Shown here in pieces: positions 39,901-51,900 of a stretch of 64,000 nt of DNA (positions are counted from its first letter, which is position 1; each line of letters begins with the position of its first letter). The translations under genes were made by a program, and so were the position numbers. Under the pieces are notes generated by a model. It was not told the origin of the DNA. It worked only from the letters and a program-made list of their open reading frames with translations, and did no database searches. The stretch comes from Manduca sexta (Eukaryota; Arthropoda; Insecta; Lepidoptera; Sphingidae). Where the stretch lies: assembly GCF_014839805.1 (NCBI RefSeq), contig NC_051123.1, forward strand, positions 12,940,727 through 13,004,726. The letters are read 5' to 3'.

Positions 39901-42900
39901 AAAAAAATTGTATTACAAATCTCGTTGTTCTCAAAGGTTACGAAAATTGCCTTAAATATAAAAATTACTTACATGTTCCGCGAGGGGGTCAAAAGTAACG
40001 AAAAATGTAAGAAATGTAACCTTCTGGCAACACTGGTTATCACTATCACCACTGTATACAAAGTATTAAACCCGAGTCAGTAGTCCATGTAAGTGTGTCG
40101 CATTCCGGGTTCAGCCGGTGTATATCCGCTTTAAACAGGCCGGCATAATTGTGTAAAAATACAATTGGCCAGTATACAGGGTCATTTTGACATTGCGTTA
40201 CTAAATGAAACCACATACTTACTTATCTACTTGAAAATAACAATTTACAATAAGTTACTTGAGCCGTAGATGTAAAATATAAAAGTGTAAATTTCGATCA
40301 AAATAAATATTAATAAAAAGTCATTTAAATTTTACGCGCTCTAATGCCACTAATACTACTCTAAGAGAATTGGTCGCTGCGGCAACATCATACATTCAGT
40401 CAAAAATACACTCAGGCATACGCCATATTCGAATTAAAGTACAAAATGATCAAAAAATCAGAAAACTAAAAGCAGGACTTTTGGTGAAAATATTCATTAT
40501 TAATGGATGATTTTTGGTACAATGTCAGCAATGGTGAACACGAGTATGTGGTTTCATTTAATAACGCAATGTCAAAATGACCCTGTATATTTGCCGGCCC
40601 ATGGTGTAAAACCCGGGCTTGGACAAATCCAGTCGAAACGTGTTATGACCCTGAAACAGCCGGCGCGGCGTGCGCTGTAAACTAACCTATGCGCTTAAAA
40701 TTTGGTTAACTACATTAAATCGATGTTAACTAACGAACAAACATCACGATGTGGTACTGTGATTGCTTTCGCATTAGATATTTAAAGTTTTATAAACGTT
40801 TTTTAAATCGCACTTTTAGTTAGTATCAGTGTTTTTATCCATTTTACAAAAAGGTTTTAGCTTAGTTAGTACCAAGGTTGGGCAGTTTGATTTATTTGTA
40901 ATAAAAATACTTAAAAATTTAATTTGGAATTGGTATTTCAAATTAGTACTACACGCTGGGGTAATTTGTTTTTAGTATTTCAAATACTTATAGCTTTAAA
41001 ATTTTGTAAAGAAATTTTATTTTACTAATTAATATTATTAATTAATATATTTACTAAAATATTTTGTATTTGAAATAATACAAAAGCCATAACAGGTTTC
41101 ACGAAATATTAAAAATTAATTTATGGAAATTAAATAATTATAAAAATAGAAGGAGCGGCAATAGCATTTTTAAATCACCAGTGCGAAACTAACCTCGATT
41201 ATGGTAGACATTCTCACCTCCTTGTTTGGCCGACCGCCGGTTTTCAATGTATGAACAGATAAGTACTTATAAATACAATATTTGTGTAAATCCGGCTAAA
41301 GCTAAATCTGCAACGACATTACAATTCTCATATTTATTTTTAAGTTACGTACTTAAACATATATTTTTTAAAATATATAATATTACAAAGGATTATCTGG
41401 TTCTACGGTAAAAATGAAAACGACTCTTATTTAAAAAAAAAACGAATATGTGGAATGTGGATGTCTAAAATCGATGCAGGGGTATTTTAGTCTACCAACT
41501 CTCATCCGCAAATCGCGGACGAAAAAACTTATAAAAGCGAGCTCACATTATTAATAATAATAATACTGTCTTGGATATAAAAGATTGCGACATTATATAT
41601 AGCAGGTGCCCTTTTCTTAATAACTAAACCCCTAGTCGAGCAAGATTCCATACAAAGACCGAATATAATTCCTGCCAACTCTGCAACAGTCCTAGCATCT
41701 TACGGGCGCTGTCTTTACCTGTATTTCCCCCATAAATGCAGACAGAGCAGTCCTGGATTTATAAATAGGCTGTATAAGCCGCGGCCTATGGGCGGCAGCC
41801 TCTTAGGGGACGGCAGATTTCAGAAGACGCTCACTCGATTTAATTAATTATACGTTTATTTAACTTTAGTGCCTTCAATAATACAAACAAATGGAAAATT
41901 ATTAAGTATTAGAAATTAACATATATACATACTTAACCCTACCTACATGGGGCGGCAGATATAAAGTGGCCTACACTCATGAAAAATATAAATCCGGCAC
42001 TAAGACAGAGAGTATCTCCAAAGTGTACATATTCCAACTACATTGAAGTACCTATCTAAAAGAGGCCTCTACATGTTTGAGCTGAAGCCACACGCAAGTC
42101 TTTCAAAAGGACCGACCTTCACGCTGTAATTTCGCGCAAGAAAGATACAATGAGAATAATTATTATAATCTATACTATTAAACTGAACAGGGCCCTTATT
42201 CTGTATGATAGTGTAAACGCGTAACGCGGCCGTGTCATGTTATCTTCGAGAAAAGTGCGTGGAATGGTATTCTGTAAGTCAAATTTCTATAGTCCTAAAC
42301 ATGATGCGTTGTGTTACGTGCTTGTTACGCACTGTTAAAATAACGTGCGGGATAGAGAATAAGGCCCCAGTTTGTTTGTTTGAACGCGCTAATCTCAGGA
42401 ACTACTGGTTGAATTGAAAAATTAATTTAGTGTTGGATAGCTCATTTACCAAGGTAAGCTATATAGAAACACGCTATCGTGAATTGAAATGAATTTTTAT
42501 CTCGGTTTTTAGTTTTGTTTACTATCGGGCTAACGTTTCGATGGTTTTGATTCCGTCGTTGTCCCGGGAAAGACTGAAGTTTGCAATCTCCACAATTTCG
42601 GGACTAAAATAAAACTCAAATCCGCGACAAAATCTAAAAAAATGGTTTAATTTGATGTCTGACTTTCGCTTAAATATAAGAAATCATTATGAATACCTAC
42701 TTAATAAAAAAACAATCTTAAAATTTGAATATATATTCATCAATATATTAACAATAATTAAGCTCTAATTTGGTCCCTAAGTTCATCCACCCAGTTATAC
42801 TCGATACCTTTTATTTTCCAATCCGTTTTGAATATTTACTTAATAAAATATATTCTTAAACTTTCAATACATAATATATTCTCATCAATATATTAAAAAT

Positions 42901-45900
42901 AATGAAGCCTTAATTTACACCCTAAATTCATCCACCCAGTTCTACTCGATACCTCTTATTTTCCAGTTTGAATAAACGTGTTCACACGCACACTGCACAT
43001 GAGTGTGTACAGCGCATCACGCCGGTTACGGTGTGGTGGCGACCTTGGACCGTCCCACGGTATCACCACAAACTAACAAGTCAAACAAAAAAACTGACAA
43101 ATCAAACTAAAAAACTTTGAAGAAACTAACTGGTTTTCTACACTTGCTGTTCACGTGTTACTTTTTTTGGTAGATTTAGGATTTTCAAAACATTATATCG
43201 CTAATGAACGATTCCGTAGTTGAATTTCAGCCACGGCTACCAATGTTAACTGAGATCTGCCAGATACGCAGGAGATAATATAGGGTACAAGTGTGTATGC
43301 AATACACAGGTGCACTCTCTGTATTCTTCACTCTCATAGTCTAATGACACAACGATCCGACCTGACCCGAAAAGAAATCAGGCACAAAACCAACGGCTTT
43401 ACGTGCTTTCCGAGGTACGGGTGTATCACACCGCCAACTTCCTGACTGCGAGCTGTGACTGAGTAATTTTCTTAAGATGGAAAAACCCAGACACTAGTAT
43501 TTTTTGGCGCAACCAGATTCGAATCTAGGTCCTCAGCGCGGTAAATGTACCGCCTACACATTACAACGACGCCACCGAGGCAATCAAAATATCAATAAAC
43601 GAATAGTAAGAAGTTAGTCACAACAGACCATGAAAAAGGACATGATTAATACACCAGAGGAAATTTGAGTACATTGACGAACTCTTGAAGAAGGGAAATG
43701 ACGATTGATAAATGATAGGAAAAAGAGAATTTCTGGACTCCTGCAATTTCATGATATGAAACACAATATAGCATCAATATATTTAAGTTTAATCAATGGC
43801 AGTGACTCGATCAGGATCCATTAACCATGTAAGGAATGGCGTCTTAATGAATCCTCTACCAGGTAATTTTTATAAACAGCCGTTTTCAATAAACAACCCA
43901 ATTAGTTTTTACAAACCATCGTTGTAATAGACCAATGAGAATAAAGATTTTTTGACATGCCTAAAATGACTTATTTTAAATGGTTTATTCTCAGCATTGG
44001 ATCGGAAATTAAGATTGGGATCCTTTGTTGAAAACGGCTTAGACGAAATGAATGCTGTCAAAGGTCTGAGTGGTATAGCTAGTTATTTTTCCCGTTTCGT
44101 AACTTATTAGTCTCATCATTAGGAGACGAAAATCTGGTACTAAAGTACGTCATATATTTTTTCACTAATTTACCAACCATGACTTGAGAAGGCATCGATC
44201 TTTTGATAAGGCAACCTTATTAAGTACAATGAGTGTTACCTACTCTTTTCATTATAATTGTATATTTTATTTGCCCGCGTGAAAGAATTTTCCAGGATAA
44301 AATTCCAGCTATCAACTTTCTCGACGGGACGGACGACTTATAGCGGGACTTTTATCCCGAAAAACTACTTCAAAAGCAAAAGCTAGTATTATATAAAAAA
44401 AATGTTATTTTGATTAAACGTTGTTTTTATCCAGAGAATGATCTTATTTGTCAATTGCCTGATATACTATAACTAACCACTAAGTAAACTGTCATCAAAA
44501 CAACAGTTATTTACTTACTTAAAGATACAACTTAGTTACTTAAAAATACAAATATATTTATAACTGACTTTAAAAAAAGGAGAAGATGCACAATTGGACG
44601 TGCATTTTTCGTGTTTATTACCTCTGAACTTTTTTGGTAAACTATTTTTTATTATTTTAAAGAATATTCCAGATTAGTCCCAAAGATTTTATTTAAAATC
44701 GGCTCAGTAGTCTCATTTTTTAACTAAAATAACTGACTAACTCAGTAGCGGCATTGTCCAGAGACGGGTCCGGCAAATTCGGATACACTCTCGACTCTCC
44801 GGCACAGTTTCACGTACGCAGAAGCAGGTCACCACAGGTTTTAGTAGGTATGACGGCCTAAAACTGGTAGGGAGCCGACCCAGAGGGCATTGCGATGACA
44901 TCTGGGTTGCAGTTGCGGAGGTTGAAATTTTTCAAAAGGTAACTCGAGGCGAAAAAAATGGCTTCGTTAAGGTATCGCGGTCAATTTAACAGAAAACATA
45001 AACCAAGACAAACGTAAATGAACCTAAAAGGGAAGCCGGTAGAAATCGGATTGTATGGACGCTTCGCCACTGCTGGGTTGGATAGACATGACCATTCTTC
45101 CACTCCCTAGGTTCAAGAATGGCATCCAGAACATGATTTTTTACACAAAAATGTCGTTCCATTAAACAAAATTGGGGATTTTGCTTTCCTGTGACTGTGT
45201 GATGAGTTTGATTGAGTCTTCTTCTTATATATATAAATGGCAAACTAATTAGGAACACTTCATAATAGAAGCTAAATGTTTTTAAGATGTGCAACTTTTT
45301 TACTGTGAGATTTCATTCTTATGCCAATGTAGGCTTACAAGTAGAGGAATGGCCTGTTTATGTCAATAGTAAATAATGGACAAACCGTATAATACTTATT
45401 TTGTAGTTACTAAAACATAACTACACAAGCATAATATTTATTATACACTATCAAACATGCTAATTGGATCAGCAAGCTGTTAATAAAGTATCACCTCACG
45501 ACAAGACAAAATGTTCCTTGTTATATAACTCTAGACACGCGACAATAAAGTTGATTGAGTATTTAAGTGTAGATCAAAAAGATACTCATCCGGGCTATAA
45601 AAGATCCGAAGAAAACCTCTGTGTTTCACAATGTGTTAAATATCGACTACCATTATTTTTATATCTTAGAAAAGTCGCCATTTGATTTATAATAATAATA
45701 AAAACATTTATTGCACACAACACGCCAAGAATATCTCACAGGAGAAAAGGACAAGAAAACATAAAAGGGAACATTAAAACAACCTAAAATATTATAACAT
45801 GCAACAAACACAAGATGAAAAATACTCTTTTAAACTCAGTACCAATAAACAACTAACTTTGAGTTTCTTTGGCGGTATTTTTCATTCTAAGATATAATAC

Positions 45901-48900
45901 TTAATAATAAATCATTTTATTTCGGACGACAGAGATCTTTATCATAATATTAAGAATCAATAATCATAAGGCATGACTAGCAACTAGCTGTATACCGGTT
46001 AAAACATGTGTATCAGGCTTTAACTTTAGATAAACTGCATTTAAAATTCGAATTAATATAATATAATATCAGCCCTGTATTATATACTGTCCCACTGTTG
46101 GGCACGGGCCTTCTCTACTACTGAGAGGGATTAGGCCTTAGTCCACCACGCTGGCCTAGTGCGAATTGGTAGACTTAAAACACCTTCGAAATTCCTATAG
46201 AGAACTTATCAGATGTGCAGGTTTCCTCACGATATTTTCCTTCACCGTTAAAGCACGCGATAATTTACAAAGAATACACACATCATTTTAGAAAAGTCAG
46301 AGGTGTGTGCCCTCGGGATTCGCGGACATTCGTCTCGGCAGTCCGTTCCACAACCAACTAGGCTATCGCCGCTATGTAACTTCATATATCTGTATTAAAT
46401 ATAAAAAAAATTGTTTGTCTGCGTCTGTCACACGTCTGGCGAAGTCATAAGACTAGATAATACGTACAAAATAAAATGACGAAACATATTTGTCAATGGA
46501 AAAACACAAGTTTAGCTAGTATTAAATAGTGGAAATCCTTTTTATGCGACTGTTACTAACGTCGGACTTCCTCGGTGGCGTAGTTGTGTGGCACGACTAC
46601 AGTGCTGAGATCTCGGGTTCGATTCCCGATGGAATGGGTGGGATGCGTTGGTACGGCTGTTTGTGTGCGTATTAAAAGAGCAAGTCACTCGTCTACAACT
46701 ACCCACAAGCAGCAGTAACCACCCAGAACTATAAATTACAAAATATTGCCAAACTTACAACCTATTGCTTAAATTTAATATCATAGGCGATGACAATTTG
46801 TGTATCTAATACCGAATTTATTATAATCCACATTCAACTAAGCTATTATTGAAAATTAGCTTTTGCCTGCGGCTCCGCTCGTGTTAAATTTATAAATATT
46901 TTCCAGAGATGAAAAATAGCCCACAGCATTGAAGAGTAATGTAACTTACTATTACTCAAAAAAATGTCAAAATCGGTTAATCCTGAGATTTGAACGTTAA
47001 AACAAACAAACAATTTCTTCAGCTTTATATATTAGTACAGATATAATAGTTTTTTTCTTTTAAATACAACGAATATTGTATGTAAATAACCCATATATTT
47101 AATCAATACCTGTTGCCAACGACTTTAATCGCATGAATCCGTATATTAACCGTCGAGACGTCATAATTGGTATTATTTTAATTCACTCCACAGTACGTAG
47201 TGAACGTCTGAGCTGTAGTCGAAACTGAACCGGCTTGACTGCGTTTAAATACCAAAAATGACTGAATCGGCTTTACTGGGTTTAAATACCAAGTACTGAA
47301 TCGGCTCCACTGCTTTTAAATACCAAAAATGACTGAATCGGCCTTACTGGGTTTAAAAACCAAGTAAGTACTGAATCGGCTCCACTGCTTTTGAATACTG
47401 AAAATGACTGAATCGGCTTCACTGAGTTTAAATACCAAATGCTTGAATCGGCTTCACTGCTTTTAAATACCAAAAGCGACAATCGGATGGACTGTATTTT
47501 TACCAAAGGCATTCAGAAACCTAGTGCGAAAAAGCAACTTTGAGAATTCATTTCGTTAATCACTCGATCCAAATTAAACTCATTCTGTATCGATATAAAA
47601 CCTACATTCCGAAATTTCATTACCTAAAAATAAAGGCAACAAAAAAAAGAGGAATCAGTCGAGCCGTTCCCAAGCGATGCTCTTTCATGCAGATGGCAAC
47701 TGATTTTTATTTATATAAATATAGATAGTTACTGTATATTACCCATGAAATTTCTAGAAACCGATACTGCACTTCTAATCCTATAATGACGCAATTAACT
47801 CGAACGTGGCATCATTCGACATTCTACAAAAGAAAAAATACTTCGTATCTACATATTGACATTAGAATTTATATAGCCGCCGAAAATCACAATCATGCTC
47901 TGCCAGCGTGATTGCCTCTACGATTTCAACGGAGCTATATTTAAATGCTAAATTCAGGTATAAAAAATTTACAGTAGTAATATTTTGTTTTAGTGAGAAT
48001 GAAAGTGGTTTTCGTTTTAACTCTGTCTGAACAAAATACTTATTTAACTGTTATACACAGCTTTTAGCCAAAAAAACTTCTGGATAACAAATCAGGCAAT
48101 ACTTAGGAGGGGGTTTTCTATCAACCTAGTTCTCCAAAGGTGCAAAGGCCCCAGAAGGTTTTTTTTTTATTTATTTTTTAGTGCTGCGAATGACGAGAAG
48201 AGCTGGCCATTCGCCTAATGGTAAGCGATAAGACCGCCCATAAACATTCGAAACACCATCCAACTGAATTTCAAAGTATCGTTTGGTATTCCACTGCGGT
48301 CGCTATCCTGAGACACGAGATGTTAAGTCTCATTATATCCAGTAGTTACACTGGCTACATTGTCCTTCAAACCGGAACACAACAGTGACTACACATTGCT
48401 ACTTGGTGGCCGAAATAGACATTGCGGTGATACCTACCCAGGCGGACTCTTGTGAGAGACCAGTAAAAGGATGGCTAATAATCAGATACGCAAGGCATAA
48501 ACTCTAACACAAATTTTTAAATCCTAGTAAAAATTAAGTCATCTCGCTCCTATCTCCTTTCACGGATCCGTATCATTCTCAATTCGTCTGTGACCCACAA
48601 GTTGTTTGTCGACCTTAAAGAAAACGGATTAGACTAAACACGCGTCCTTTGCCATGTAAAATGTTACTTCATATAATTTGAGTAAATAAATACCTTACAA
48701 TGAACATACTATAAACTATACTGTTTGTTATTGTCTATCGTAAGTCTAGCTACGAGTTTACTTGTGTTAAGTAAGAGTAAATTCCAGCGCAATTTCTATT
48801 ACTACTGCCAAGCAACAACTTGTAGTCATTGTTATGCTCCGGTTTGAATGTTGAGATGGTTTAAATACTAAGAGTAAAGGGGCTAACAGTGAAGGTGGAG

Positions 48901-51900
48901 CAATTTGTATGCTCAAATTGTAGGTGGTGTCAAAACAGGGTATTTATCGTCATGTTCGCAACTTGCTGGCCAAATAAACACCTATTGTCAAGTGATTTGT
49001 ATTCTTAAATTCTACGTGTTTTGAAGTCATGGCGCTCATCATCAGGCTAGGGACTTGCTGGTCAAGTGGTTAGGTTTAAAAAGAACCTATTAATTTCATT
49101 CGCGAATAAAATAAAAAACAAAGTCTACGCCAATCGGTCATTGCCAACGTAAGTGGATTGGGGTAATTCATGTACGCAACGCAATTGTAATGATAAGATC
49201 TTATCTCGGTTGAATGTGTACTAACATTCAAGAGCACGTTAGGGAATTTATGATAATTATCTACGATGCGTCACGTTTAAAATTGCTATCAATCCGAATT
49301 TCCCATGATATTGTGAAGTTAAAGTGTCTGGAAATTCATTTCCCGGTTTTCCCCATTTCATTTGAGTCCAGAATAACAAATTTCCCGACGTCTTTGAAAA
49401 TTGTATTCACCAATTTCATTTTGTTATTTACTTTCTCTTTTTCTGATTTTCATGGCATCGGTAGGAATAATGCAAATATTTTATACCATTTTTAAATCTA
49501 TTTTTATAAACGCGAAAATACGACCAACTAGAACCAGATTGCTAGAGAAATTGAAACGTGTCAACCTTTGAAAAGGCTTCTTTTCGAAGGTCCTTAAACT
49601 GTAACAATCTAAGACCTAATCATAAATTTAACCACACGTTATTTTTTTATCTGACGGATAATTACATTTTATCTAATAAAGTCTAACATTTTATATTAAG
49701 GCCTCAGGACGAGGTCGCGTCAGTAAGTCTTAATGCTGTTTACTTTTTCGGCCTTTGCCTATCTTTGGTATACAAGACATATCCCTGACCCTTAAAAACA
49801 TTTGTAATTTGACATTGCTAGCCCACTGTATGACAAGGGCTTTCCTTCTTTTTAATGGGGTTTGGGATTTTAATTCCACTATATTTCATATTGGCCCATT
49901 GCAGGTTTGCCTTACTTGTTAGACGCTAAAGTTATATTGGAGCCCAAAACATGTTATTTATACTTACTATCCATTTAAGAAATGGTACCTATCTTACTAA
50001 TTCTTATAACAAAGCACGTCAACAAAACATTATTAATTTGCTTGTTTACAATCATGACAATGTTTACTTTAAAAAAAAATTATACTGGCTAATACTAATA
50101 CTAATTTATAATACTGACACGGAAAAGTGACCGCACTGCACCTGTTAATAAGTGGAGTGGGGTCCAATAGAATGTCGACTGACGAGACACGATTACCCCT
50201 TGACAGTCCGCACTATTATGCCGGCTTTATTATACTGGCACAACAAAGTAATCCCTCTGCACCTGATGGTAAGTGGAGTGGGGTCCAATAGAATGTCGAC
50301 TGACGAGACACGATTACCCCTTGACAGTCCGTACTATTATGCCGGCCTGTTGGTACCGGATATACGCAAGCTGATCTCGGAACGCGACACACTTCGTGAG
50401 CCACTATGGCGGGTTTTAACATCTTGTGTACAGTGGTCGCGATCCAGGCAGATATAAAATATATCCTACCACCAGCAAAAATACCAATGATATGTTGAGT
50501 ACGTCAGGCATTACCAAAAGAAAACAATACAAGACGTAACCATCAGTACTTTACAATACGTTAAATAATTGCTACTTGAAAACCTGTTCAGTGTCGAATG
50601 AATCATCTTCGAGGTTACGCAACGACATTGTTCGCGGCTAGTGACAAAAGTGGGATTAACTGCTTAAGATGTGGAGAAAAATATGTCTGAAGATACCTAA
50701 TGAGAGATAGGTGTATAGGAGTTAATAGCTGAGACCAAGCTTCCTTATTCTTCTGATAGTAATAAATCAATAACAACTAAGTAATAGATGCTATGGGTAC
50801 CTACTGAGTTGTTCATAATCATTCCAATAAATAAGGTATCAGTAAGTTATTCAAGCTAGTTTTTTTTTTATCACAGCTTGGCCAGTCTTAGTCAACTGCC
50901 TATCAAAATCCATTTCATCAGCAAAACAAATACTTATTCTTAAAGATGGTCTGCAGTTAAAATTTCTTTCATATTACATGGGTCAAATGACCGGTTTGTT
51001 TGGACTGACTGGATTTTATAGTCATAACCAGGAAGGCTTTATGCGAAGGCGCGGCTTTGTATCTACGGGCCATTTTATTATTGAATTGAATGAGGTGACG
51101 AGTTCGTCTCTCACCTGATATTATATTCCACGCCTACGACCTACCCAACCAAATAGCTAATCAAAGTAATAAAAAAAATTATCGCAGCGGACAGCTTTTG
51201 TTTCTATTTGACATAAGATTCGTAATGCCCAGCGCTGACACGGACAATAATCTTTTAATTAAAGTGCCTGGACAGTTTTAAGAGCAGAAGAAGTCGTGGA
51301 ACTAAATTTTATTTCCCATTAAATAATATTTTTACAAAATAAGGTTTTGGTCCCCTGATACCCAAACTAGGTTAACTTGTATTTTGGGTGACAGTGTTCC
51401 TCCACAAGTATAAGCTTAAGTAAATAACACAATTTGGGATTCATATCTATATAAATAACAGTAATAGGTAAGGATTATTTTACATGTTTCAAACTATTTA
51501 ATTTGCTATGAAATTCCTATCATCATCATCATCATCAGTTCTGTATTATATTCTGTCCCACTGTTGGGCACGGGCCACCTCTACTACTGAGAGGGATTAG
51601 GCCTTAGTCCACCACGCTGCCCTAGTGCGGATTGGTAGACTTCACACACCCTCGAAATTCCTATAGAGAATTTCTCAGGTATGCAGGTTTCCTCACGATG
51701 TTTTCCTCCACCGTTAAAGCAAGCGATAATTCACAAAGAATACACACATATTTTTTCAGAAAAGTCAGAAATGTGTGCCTTTGGGATTTGAACTTGCGGA
51801 TATTCGTCTCGGCAGTCCGTTCCACAACCAACTAGGCTATCGCGCTTATGGAATTCCTATATTGTGGTGTTATTCCTAATCCAGACAGAATCGCATACGT

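Noticed and set aside
44986..45294. A 102-codon minus frame in intron 1
   Set aside because: Overlaps a dispersed repeat (CCGATTTCTACCGGCTTCCC type words recur at 27070 and 30530) and has no known domain.
46565..46680. A possible tRNA gene
   Set aside because: A- and B-box motifs are present, but there is no closing acceptor stem and related heads are dispersed, so it is a SINE.
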